Source: CAYYFV01 sp964451705
GTDB taxonomy: Bacteria; Patescibacteriota; Gracilibacteria; UBA1369; GCA-2718715
Length of the DNA: 64,000 bases
Direction of reading: 5' to 3'
Assembly: GCA_964451705.1 (NCBI GenBank)
Contig: CAYVIV010000001.1
Coordinates: forward strand, 62,001-126,000
Below, in pieces: positions 7,991 through 15,169 of the stretch. Position 1 is the stretch's first letter; each line of letters begins with the position of its first letter. A program made the position numbers and the translations under genes. The notes under the pieces are model-generated. The model saw only the letters and a program-made list of their open reading frames with translations. It was not told where the DNA came from and ran no database searches.

Positions 7991-9778
7991 TTATTTTACA
8001 GTCACGCTTTTTGCTAGGTTTCTAGGTTTGTCTGGATTGTTGTTTTTAAGAATACCTATAAAGTAGCTCAGCAGTTGGACTGGTATTAGGTTAATTATGG
8101 CAGTGTCGACTGTGCTTTCTGGAACTTTTAGCCAAGTATCAAATACAGGGTGGTTTTCAGAGCTGATTCCGATTATAAAGCCTCCTCTGGATTTGATCTC
8201 TGTGGCATTGGAGATTATATCGCTATAGTTTTGATCTTTTGTAGCTAGAACTATTACTGGAGTTCCCTCAGAGATCAAAGCTAAAGGTCCGTGTTTGAGT
8301 TCGCCGCCTGCAAAGGCCTCGGCATGAATATAGGTGATTTCTTGCAGTTTAATAGCAGACTCTTTTGCGACTGGAAAATTTATACCCTTGCCTATAATAA
8401 AAATGTCCTTGCTGTCTTTAATTTTGGCAGATAGCTTGAGTAGGTGGTTTTCATACCTAGGATTTAGCATATCGTTGATTTTACCAGATGTATCTTTGAG
8501 CAGCTGTTTTGCTGCATTAGTCTTATTGATTGTGGCGTAGGCAAGTAAAATTAAAATTGCAATTTGTGAGCTAGTAGCTTTGGTAGATGCAACTGCCTTT
8601 TCTATACCTGCATTTAGTAAGATTGTTAGCTCGGCAGTGCGAGCAATTGTAGACTGGTCGACATTGGTAATGCAGGCAGTTTTACAATTCATGCTTTTGC
8701 CCATTTCGATTGCCTCCAGGGTGTCTATGGTTTCGCCACTTTGGCTAATACCGATAATTACTGAGTTTTCTTGTAGCAGTTCTTTGAGGTGGCTGAACTC
8801 TGACCCATATTCAAAATGAACTTTTTTCTTGGCAATCCTGGCAAATAAGTAGCGTGCGCACATAGCCACAACACCAGTAGTGCCACAACCTACAAAATAT
8901 ACATCTTCTGCATTTTTAATTATTTCGGCTAGCTCTTCGAGTCTTTGATTTGTTTGGTTGATGGCTCTTAGGAGTGAGTCTTTTTGCTCCATGATTTCTT
9001 TAATCATAAAGTGATCAAACTCTCCAAGCTCTGCCTCCTGGGCATCTAGTTCTACTTGGATTTGTCTTTTTTCGATTTGTTGTAGGGATTTTAAATCAAA
9101 GAACCTTGTGCTTATTTCTTGGCCATTGAGGGTTAGCACAGCTAGTTGATTGTCGTCTAAATATGTAACGTTATTTGTATGATTTAAGAAGGCTGGTATA
9201 TCAGACGCGATATATATTTGTTTATTTTCAAGATTGTTGCCAATAATAATCGGGGAGCCATTACGTATTGCATAGAGGTTGTTGTCGTTTAAAAATTTAA
9301 TAACCATGGCATACCTACCTTTAAGAGTTTTGTTGAGTTGAGCCAGTGCTTCAAGTGGGTTGAGAGTTTTTGTGAGGTCTTCCAATAAGACAGCTGCGAC
9401 CTCGGAGTCAGTTTGACTGTAGAAACTATAGCCTTTGGCTTCTAGTTGTTTTTTGATTTCTAAATAATTTTCAAAAATCCCATTGTGGACAAGCATAATC
9501 TGCTTGTTATTAGAAACATGAGGATGGGCGTTTTCTTTTGTAACGCCTCCATGGGTCGCCCAGCGAGAGTGTCCAATTGCAAAATTAGTTTCTGCATTAG
9601 CAAATGGGTTTGTAGAGTGTTCTATCTCTCCTGTTTGTTTGTGAATGATAAATTCTTGCTTTGTAGTTATGGCAATTCCAAAAGAATCATAGCCTCTGTA
9701 CTCTAATTTTTTAAGTCCATCTAAGACTATTTGTCCTGGATCTGTGTCTATACCGATAAAACCAAAAATACCACACAT
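7991..9778 (-). CDS. glmS: Glutamine--fructose-6-phosphate aminotransferase (isomerizing)
   Basis: Makes glucosamine-6-phosphate from fructose-6-P and glutamine, the first committed step to UDP-GlcNAc. At 595 aa it is full length. The N-terminal glutaminase begins MCGIFGFIG with nucleophile Cys2, followed by LEYRGYDSFGIA and GHSRWATHGG. Two SIS sugar-isomerase domains follow (GCGTTGVVAMCARYL, SQSGETIDTLEA, then HAEAFAGGELKHGPLALI). The C-terminal PRNLAKSVTVK is the conserved active-site tail. No glmS ribozyme is seen in the short upstream gap. A weak promoter (TTGACA at 9827-9832, TAAACT at 9804-9809) overlaps the end of the peptidase gene upstream. Confidence 0.97.
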   Translation of the reverse strand: MCGIFGFIGIDTDPGQIVLDGLKKLEYRGYDSFGIAITTKQEFIIHKQTGEIEHSTNPFANAETNFAIGHSRWATHGGVTKENAHPHVSNNKQIMLVHNGIFENYLEIKKQLEAKGYSFYSQTDSEVAAVLLEDLTKTLNPLEALAQLNKTLKGRYAMVIKFLNDNNLYAIRNGSPIIIGNNLENKQIYIASDIPAFLNHTNNVTYLDDNQLAVLTLNGQEISTRFFDLKSLQQIEKRQIQVELDAQEAELGEFDHFMIKEIMEQKDSLLRAINQTNQRLEELAEIIKNAEDVYFVGCGTTGVVAMCARYLFARIAKKKVHFEYGSEFSHLKELLQENSVIIGISQSGETIDTLEAIEMGKSMNCKTACITNVDQSTIARTAELTILLNAGIEKAVASTKATSSQIAILILLAYATINKTNAAKQLLKDTSGKINDMLNPRYENHLLKLSAKIKDSKDIFIIGKGINFPVAKESAIKLQEITYIHAEAFAGGELKHGPLALISEGTPVIVLATKDQNYSDIISNATEIKSRGGFIIGISSENHPVFDTWLKVPESTVDTAIINLIPVQLLSYFIGILKNNNPDKPRNLAKSVTVK

Positions 9779-9828
9779 GATATATTTATATTAAATACTT
9801 AGTTAGTTTAATGAGATGAGTTTTCTTG

Positions 9829-10893
9829 TCAAGGACTCCAGTATGAATCTTTGATTGCCTTGGGGAAATTTGTTAAGTTTTTTGAGCCTTTGTCGCTTAC
9901 CACTAGCATATCTTCTATTCTAATCCCAAATTTGTCTTTAATGTAAATTCCTGGCTCTATAGTAATGACCATATTTTTCTCTAATTGGTTTTTTGTTGGT
10001 GATTTACTGCTAATGGTCGGTGATTCATGTACTTCTAGGCCAATCCCGTGTCCTAGTGCATGAGTAAATGTTTCTGCGTGTGGATTTGCTTTTAAAACTT
10101 GTCTACAGATATCATCTAGTTTTTTGCATGCAACTCCAGTTTGGATAGCCTCTATGCTAGCTGACTGTGCTGCCAATAATGTTTCGTAGGTTTGGATTTG
10201 CAGTGGGCTTGCAGACTTAGGCAAAAAACACCGAGTCATATCTGAGTGATAGTTATCAACTTGAACCCCCATATCAATTAGGACTAGATGATCTTTTTTG
10301 AGTTTGGTATGACCGGGACTGTGGTGGACGTTGGCGGAGTTTTTGCCAAAGCCAATAATTGGTTCGAAACTAAAGCCTTCGGCACCATGCTTGAGAGCTT
10401 CGATGAGCATTATGTTGCGAAGTTGAATTTCTGTGATTCCAGGTTTAAGATGTTTAAGTGTGGATTTTAGGGTTAGTTCATTAATAGCTTGAGCTTTTGC
10501 CAGCTTCTTAATTGCTGCAGCAGATTTGATGGCTCTTTGGCTGGAAATCATAGATTTGTCCGCAATAAAACTGGCAGATTTAAACATACGTTTAAAAGCT
10601 CTGTACTTGGCATAGCTAAGGTTGTTATCTTGGAAAACTACTGTTTTAATTTTATGTTTTGCTTGAATTGTTTGAATTTGCCTGGGGAGATCCTCAGCTA
10701 TAATCACAGTTAATTCCTCGCTGGCTAATTTTTGAGCGGGGTTTTGGTAGCGAGAGTCTGTAAATAAATAACTTTTGTTTTTCAAGACAATTAAGAAGGC
10801 AAAGCTAGCCTGGAAGCCTGTTAAATGAAAAATATCATGTTTATCGGTTATAAGTAATGCAGATGCATTAAACTTTTTTAATATGGTTTGCAT
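9829..10893 (-). CDS. M24 family metallopeptidase (Xaa-Pro aminopeptidase-like)
   Basis: A cytoplasmic peptidase of the pita-bread fold, most like Xaa-Pro aminopeptidase/dipeptidase. Residues 1-125 form a creatinase-type N-terminal domain; the rest is the catalytic domain. All five metal ligands are visible: Asp in LVLIDMGVQVD, Asp in YHSDMTRCF, His in HALGHGIGLEVHES, Glu in ITIEPGIYI and Glu in IRIEDMLVVS. The 354-aa length fits single-subunit bacterial enzymes. Its start codon overlaps the stop of the upstream ClpP-like gene by one base (TAATG), so the two are surely co-translated. PepP and PepQ cannot be told apart by eye. Confidence 0.9.
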   Translation of the reverse strand: MQTILKKFNASALLITDKHDIFHLTGFQASFAFLIVLKNKSYLFTDSRYQNPAQKLASEELTVIIAEDLPRQIQTIQAKHKIKTVVFQDNNLSYAKYRAFKRMFKSASFIADKSMISSQRAIKSAAAIKKLAKAQAINELTLKSTLKHLKPGITEIQLRNIMLIEALKHGAEGFSFEPIIGFGKNSANVHHSPGHTKLKKDHLVLIDMGVQVDNYHSDMTRCFLPKSASPLQIQTYETLLAAQSASIEAIQTGVACKKLDDICRQVLKANPHAETFTHALGHGIGLEVHESPTISSKSPTKNQLEKNMVITIEPGIYIKDKFGIRIEDMLVVSDKGSKNLTNFPKAIKDSYWSP

Positions 10894-11750
10894 TAGTGAT
10901 AGGTTACTATTTCTTGATTTAAAAAATTTTCAACTTCAGGAATTTGTAAGATTGCCTCTACAGCTTGGGTGTCGAAATTATTTGACAAGCTTGTGTAATG
11001 TTCAGTGCTAATTGCCGCCAGCTGGAACTCCTGAATTTGACTAGCATTTAATGTAACGCAGCTATACGTATTGTGACTTGATGGCATTTGTTTTTGGACT
11101 TCCTGTAAGAGTGTCTCTCTATATTGTAGTAGAGCAGCACTGGTTATAATTTCTGTTATTTTAGATATACGTTTTGTAACTACTGTATTCATATCGGTGT
11201 AATGTTCATATTGGTACTTTAGTTGGTTTTGTTTTTCAACAAATAGCTGTTCAATTTGATTCAGAGATAGGCCAACAGTTGAGCTACTGAGTGCAAATCT
11301 ATGCCCGATGTCACTTAAAAAGAAACCTAGGCCAGAGCTGCCACAAGCAGCATGTCCAATAAATGAATATATACTACCATTGGCTGTTTTGGTTTGTTTG
11401 CATATGTGTTCTATGTTGTCGGAAAGCTGTTGGCTACCACCATCTGAGTTTAGAAAGAGCATTAGGTTTACTGACTCTAGCATAAATTCTTGTATTGTTT
11501 TGAGAGGGATCTTAACTATTTTTCTGTTAATTATTTTGCTAATTTTTTTTAACTCTTCAGAATTTGTATTTAGAGTGGTTTTTTGGTCTTGGAGAATTCC
11601 TTGATATGTAAGTAATGTTGAAATTTGGCTAATGTCTGCTTTATAGGATAGTTGGTTTTCTAGGTCTGATATATAGCAAACAGGCCATAAAGCTGGATTC
11701 ACTAAACTACTGTCTGGATTTATGATAATACTTGTCGAGAGCTTTTGCAT
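10893..11750 (-). CDS. ClpP/crotonase-fold protein with altered catalytic residues
   Basis: A 285-aa protein, not recognised as a named family, but its centre reads like ClpP or SppA-type serine proteases. MLFLNSDGGS (residues about 97-106) matches the ClpP strand-turn INSPGGS, and YSFIGHAACGSSG (about 128-140) matches the nucleophile elbow GQAASMGA. RFALSSSTVGLS (151-162) matches the strand leading to the catalytic His. In this alignment the nucleophile Ser becomes Cys136 and the His becomes Ser162, so the usual dyad is lost. A long helix follows (about 168-215). No signal peptide. It is co-transcribed with the M24 peptidase from the promoter at 11773-11801. It may be a pseudoprotease, an assembly partner or an enzyme with a different mechanism. 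Confidence 0.6.
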   Translation of the reverse strand: MQKLSTSIIINPDSSLVNPALWPVCYISDLENQLSYKADISQISTLLTYQGILQDQKTTLNTNSEELKKISKIINRKIVKIPLKTIQEFMLESVNLMLFLNSDGGSQQLSDNIEHICKQTKTANGSIYSFIGHAACGSSGLGFFLSDIGHRFALSSSTVGLSLNQIEQLFVEKQNQLKYQYEHYTDMNTVVTKRISKITEIITSAALLQYRETLLQEVQKQMPSSHNTYSCVTLNASQIQEFQLAAISTEHYTSLSNNFDTQAVEAILQIPEVENFLNQEIVTYH

Positions 11751-11772
11751 AATCCCTATCTATTTCACCTAG

Positions 11773-11801
11773 AGTATAATCGCTTTTTGCGCCTTTAACA
11801 A
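11773..11801 (-). promoter_or_regulatory. Promoter for the ClpP-like/M24 peptidase pair
   Basis: On the minus strand, TTGTTA (11796-11801), a 17-nt spacer and TATACT (11773-11778). The predicted transcript start lies about 16 nt before the ATG at 11750. It is divergent from the obg promoter. Confidence 0.65.
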
Positions 11802-11808
11802 TTATAAC

Positions 11809-11836
11809 TTGGCTTTTTTATAAGAAATGCTAGAAT
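11809..11836 (+). promoter_or_regulatory. Promoter for obg-pth
   Basis: TTGGCT (11809-11814), a 16-nt spacer and TAGAAT (11831-11836). The predicted transcript start is about 16 nt before the obg ATG at 11859, and the leader has no Shine-Dalgarno sequence. Confidence 0.55.
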
Positions 11837-11858
11837 TGCTTTAGTTAAATTCAAGTAT

Positions 11859-13202
11859 ATGTTTTGTGACGAAGTAAAAATCAACGTATCTGCAGGTAAT
11901 GGTGGCGGAGGCTTATGCAGCTTTAGGCGCGTGATTTATAATGCTAAAGGTGGTCCCGATGGTGGAGATGGAGGCGATGGGGGAGATGTAATCTTTCGAG
12001 GTAACCCAAATCTAAACACTTTACATACCTATAGATCGAGTAAGTTTTATAAGGCAGGTAATGGAGGAGCTGGAGGTAAAAATAGCCGGCATGGTGCTAG
12101 GGGGGAGAGCAGTATTTTAGATGTACCTTTGGGAACTAAAGTCTATAATGCGATTACAGGTGAACTTGTTGTGGATGTTGTTTCAGCTTCTGAAGATTTT
12201 ATTGTTTGTCATGGGGGTAGGGGAGGCTTTGGCAATGAGCATTTTAAGTCTTCGGTACGTCAGGCACCAAATTTTGCTGAGCTTGGAGAACCTGGTATTT
12301 CTTTAGATTTACGTTTGGAGTTGGAGCTAGTAGCAGATGTCAGTATAATTGGAGTACCTTCTGCTGGTAAATCAACCCTTATATCGGTTATCTCAGATGC
12401 TAAGCCAAAGATTGCAGATTATCCATTTACAACTATAGTTCCTAATTTAGGTGTGGTAGATACTCAGAGGTTTGGATTGGATGCAAATGATTCTTTTGTA
12501 ATTTGTGATGTCCCGGGATTAATTAAAGGTGCCAGTGATGGCAAGGGCCTTGGTTATCAATTTTTACGTCATATTAAGCGTTCAAATGTATTTGTACATC
12601 TGGTAGATATATCTTTAGACAATTTTATAGAGGACTATGAGACTATTTTAGATGAATTAAAGAAATTTGATGCTAATTTACTAAAACGCCCTATGTTGGT
12701 GGTTTTCAATAAAGCTGATGTTTTGGGCGAGGAGTTGGTTGCACAACAGTTAGAATCATTTAAGCAAAAGTTTCCGGATATAGAGTATTTAGTTATATCA
12801 GCAGTCACTCAACAGGGGTTAAAGCAAGTAGTTGCTAGACTGTCTCAGGTTGTAAAGACTGTAAATGCAGAGGAAACGTTGCCGCAGCAAGTTGTAAGTG
12901 AACATGTAATTTATACACCACAAACAGCAGACCCAAGACTGATTAATGTAGAAGTGATTGGGGAGCAGAAAATTTTAGACAAATACACCCAAGAGCCATA
13001 CTCAGCTCAAATTTTCAAGGTGACAGGTAAAAGATTAGAGCAAATTGTAGTTATGACTGATTTTGCTAATCACGAAGCTATGGCTAGAGTTTATGATGTT
13101 TTAAAGAAAATGGAGGTTTATAAGTTTTTAAAGAAGCAAAATATTAAACTTGGTGATATAATACGCATAGCTGAAAAAGATATTATTTATCGAGGGGATT
13201 GA
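11859..13202 (+). CDS. obg: GTPase Obg/CgtA
   Basis: A ribosome-associated GTPase acting in 50S assembly and stress control. Three domains are visible. The glycine-rich Obg fold (residues 1-158) includes KGGPDGGDGGDGGDVIF. The G domain (about 159-335) has GVPSAGKSTL (G1), DVPGLIKGASDGKGLG (G3 and switch) and NKAD (G4). The C-terminal OCT domain (about 360-440) contains MARVYDVLKKMEVYKFLKK. At 447 aa it is the long OCT-bearing form. It ends in TGA only a few bases before pth. The rplU gene follows after pth, echoing the common rplU-rpmA-obg grouping, but no rpmA is seen here. Confidence 0.97.
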   Translation: MFCDEVKINVSAGNGGGGLCSFRRVIYNAKGGPDGGDGGDGGDVIFRGNPNLNTLHTYRSSKFYKAGNGGAGGKNSRHGARGESSILDVPLGTKVYNAITGELVVDVVSASEDFIVCHGGRGGFGNEHFKSSVRQAPNFAELGEPGISLDLRLELELVADVSIIGVPSAGKSTLISVISDAKPKIADYPFTTIVPNLGVVDTQRFGLDANDSFVICDVPGLIKGASDGKGLGYQFLRHIKRSNVFVHLVDISLDNFIEDYETILDELKKFDANLLKRPMLVVFNKADVLGEELVAQQLESFKQKFPDIEYLVISAVTQQGLKQVVARLSQVVKTVNAEETLPQQVVSEHVIYTPQTADPRLINVEVIGEQKILDKYTQEPYSAQIFKVTGKRLEQIVVMTDFANHEAMARVYDVLKKMEVYKFLKKQNIKLGDIIRIAEKDIIYRGD

Positions 13203-13204
13203 TT

Positions 13205-13759
13205 ATGAAATTAATAGTTGGACTAGGAAATCCAGGTTTGCAGTATAATAAGACACGTCATAATGTAGGTTTTTTGTTTTTGGACTATTTGCAAGAGAAA
13301 TTAAGTTTCCCTGAATTTTTAGAGAAATCTAAATTTAAGGCCCTTGTATCGGAAGGATTTATAGATGGTCATAAGGTTATTTTGGCTAAACCAAATACTT
13401 TTATGAACTTGTCTGGCGAGGCAGTTTTGGCTTTGGTCAATTTTTATAATTTAGATATAAACAAGGATTTATGCATAGTGTTCGACGATATAGATTTAAA
13501 CTTTGGCAAAATACGCTTTAAGGATGAAGGTGGGCCTGGCACACACAATGGCATGCGTGATATAGTTTTGCGTTTAGGTTCGAAGGCTTTTGCACGTCTA
13601 AGATTTGGGATAGAGAATGAGCAAAGAGTTATGTCTTTGTCGGACTTTGTTTTATCTAGGTTTGCGGATGATGAGTTTTTAGAGTTAAATAAAATTTTTA
13701 CAGAGGTTTTTGAGCTTTTAAGCGATAAATTTCTTGATTTTTCTAAAAAAACAGACTAG
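13205..13759 (+). CDS. pth: Peptidyl-tRNA hydrolase
   Basis: Releases tRNA from peptidyl-tRNA that falls off the ribosome. Motifs: KLIVGLGNPG, YNKTRHNVGF with the catalytic His, AKPNTFMNLSGEAV, VFDDIDLNFGKIR and GGPGTHNGMRDI. About 184 aa. An in-frame TTG at 13199 would overlap the obg stop, but the ATG at 13205 gives the usual family start and sits 7 nt after a GAGGGG stretch (13192-13197), one of the few clear Shine-Dalgarno sites in this window. It is co-transcribed with obg. Confidence 0.96.
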   Translation: MKLIVGLGNPGLQYNKTRHNVGFLFLDYLQEKLSFPEFLEKSKFKALVSEGFIDGHKVILAKPNTFMNLSGEAVLALVNFYNLDINKDLCIVFDDIDLNFGKIRFKDEGGPGTHNGMRDIVLRLGSKAFARLRFGIENEQRVMSLSDFVLSRFADDEFLELNKIFTEVFELLSDKFLDFSKKTD

Positions 13760-13790
13760 AATTGCGATACTTAGTTTTTAATATATTATA

Positions 13791-14105
13791 ATGTACTGTG
13801 TTGTAGAGTTAGCTGGTCAGCAGTTTAAAGTCCAAAAAGGTGATAAAATCACTGTTAATCAGGTTTCTCATGAAGAAGGTTCTAAATTCGATGTAGATAC
13901 AGTTTTGCTACAGTTCGATGCAGATGCCAAAGATATCAAGATTGGTACACCTGTTTTAAGTGGTGCTAAAGTAACTTTTAAAGTTTTAGAAAACAAAAAA
14001 ACTGATAAAGTCCGTGTTTATAAAATGCATGCTAAAAAGCGTTACAGAAGAAACAAGAGTCACCGTCAGCCAATTTCTGTTTTAGAAGTAGTAGCTGTAG
14101 CTTAA
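13791..14105 (+). CDS. rplU: 50S ribosomal protein L21
   Basis: bL21, a 23S rRNA-binding protein of the large subunit. The start YCVVELAGQQFKVQKGD, the middle VDTVLL, and the C-terminal basic segment KMHAKKRYRRNKSHRQP are diagnostic. Normal length (104 aa). The usual downstream partner rpmA (bL27) is not present; the next gene is on the opposite strand and a terminator follows directly. A TATAAT-like stretch abuts the ATG, so the exact promoter is unclear. Confidence 0.97.
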   Translation: MYCVVELAGQQFKVQKGDKITVNQVSHEEGSKFDVDTVLLQFDADAKDIKIGTPVLSGAKVTFKVLENKKTDKVRVYKMHAKKRYRRNKSHRQPISVLEVVAVA

Positions 14106-14141
14106 TTTGCTAGCTTAGCTTTTGTCAGATTTTAGAATTAT

Positions 14142-14167
14142 AGATCATCTTATAGATGGTCTTTTTT
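14142..14167 (+). terminator. Intrinsic terminator after rplU
   Basis: AGATCATC (14142-14149), loop TTATA, GATGGTCT (14155-14162): an 8-bp stem with one G-U pair, followed by a run of T to 14167. It overlaps the stop codon and last bases of the convergent pseudouridine synthase gene. Confidence 0.75.
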
Positions 14168-15079
14168 GATGTCTAAAATGCTTTGAGGTTCTGGGAGCTC
14201 AAAACTATATTTTTCGCCAAATAATTCAAACTCGAGTTTGTAGGCTTGTAGAATCTGTTTGTCGATATTGTAGTATTTTATTAGGGCTTGGTTATCTTTT
14301 TTGTTGCCATACTTGCTGTCGCCACAGATAGGCAGGCCAATCGATCGTAGGTGTACCCGAATTTGATGTGTACGTCCGGTTTCTATCTTGATATCTAGTG
14401 TGCTAAAGGCATCTGAAAAATTTGGGTTTTTAAAACTTTCTAATAGTTTAAAGTGAGTAATAGCATTTTTAGCTTTTTGTGAGATAGAAATTTGCACTTT
14501 AGTTGGGTCAATAGGACTTTGCATGAGTGGCGCATCTATTGTGCCACTTGTACTTTTGGGGATACCAAAAACCAGGCAGCGGTAATGTTTGTCTATTTTG
14601 CGTTCGGCAAATATTTTTTGGAGTTCATAGTGTGTTTTGTCATTTTTAGCAATCAGCAAGAGTCCAGAAGTATCTTTATCGATACGATGAACTAATCCAG
14701 GTCTTAATGGAGCGCCAACTGTAGAGAGCTGTTTGTTGTGGTGCAAGAGAATGTTAATCAGGGTTTTTTCCTCTAATTTACTAATAGAGGGGTGTACAGT
14801 TATTCCTTGTGGCTTGTTTATGACAAAAAAATCATCGTTTTCAAAAACAACTTCTAGTTCTCCTGGCATGGCTTTTATAATGGACTCTGGTTTAAATGCT
14901 TCAAACTCTATTAAATCACCTTCGGTTAATTTGAAGTTTTTGCTTATTTGTTCTCCATTTACGGTTGTAAGACCTAGTTCTATAGCTTTTTGGACTCGAC
15001 TTCTGGTGATATCTGTATTGGCTGTCAGAAACTTATCTATTCTTACTCCGTGATTGTCAAAATCTATTTTGAATTGCAT
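14150..15079 (-). CDS. rluD: RluA/RluD-family 23S rRNA pseudouridine synthase
   Basis: Isomerises uridine to pseudouridine in rRNA. The N-terminal S4 RNA-binding domain (residues about 12-60, RIDKFL and SRVQKAIELGLTTVNGE) is followed by the catalytic domain with HRIDKDTSGLLLIAKN, which holds the catalytic Asp, then GRTHQIRVHLRSIGLPICGD. The 309-aa length fits RluD, but the precise target uridines (RluA, RluC or RluD type) cannot be assigned by eye. A TTGACA/TAAAAT promoter lies so close that the message may be leaderless. The 3' end shares sequence with the rplU terminator. Confidence 0.93.
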   Translation of the reverse strand: MQFKIDFDNHGVRIDKFLTANTDITRSRVQKAIELGLTTVNGEQISKNFKLTEGDLIEFEAFKPESIIKAMPGELEVVFENDDFFVINKPQGITVHPSISKLEEKTLINILLHHNKQLSTVGAPLRPGLVHRIDKDTSGLLLIAKNDKTHYELQKIFAERKIDKHYRCLVFGIPKSTSGTIDAPLMQSPIDPTKVQISISQKAKNAITHFKLLESFKNPNFSDAFSTLDIKIETGRTHQIRVHLRSIGLPICGDSKYGNKKDNQALIKYYNIDKQILQAYKLEFELFGEKYSFELPEPQSILDIKKDHL

Positions 15080-15085
15080 AACTCG

Positions 15086-15113
15086 ATTTTATACTAGTTT
15101 TTGCTTTTGTCAA
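15086..15113 (-). promoter_or_regulatory. Promoter for the pseudouridine synthase gene, possibly leaderless
   Basis: On the minus strand, TTGACA (15108-15113), a 16-nt spacer and TAAAAT (15086-15091). Only 6 nt separate the -10 box from the ATG at 15079, so transcription would begin at or next to the start codon. Confidence 0.6.
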
Positions 15114-15118
15114 AGAAC

Positions 15119-15147
15119 TTGTGATGTGAGCATGGGTAGATTATAAT
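15119..15147 (+). promoter_or_regulatory. Promoter for tyrS-recG
   Basis: TTGTGA (15119-15124), a 17-nt spacer and TATAAT (15142-15147). The predicted start of transcription is about 16 nt before the ATG at 15170. Confidence 0.65.
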
Positions 15148-15169
15148 TTTTGTGATTTAAATTTAGTTT

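Noticed and set aside
13199..13204. TTG start for Pth
   Set aside because: The ATG at 13205 has a Shine-Dalgarno site at proper distance and gives the normal family N-terminus.
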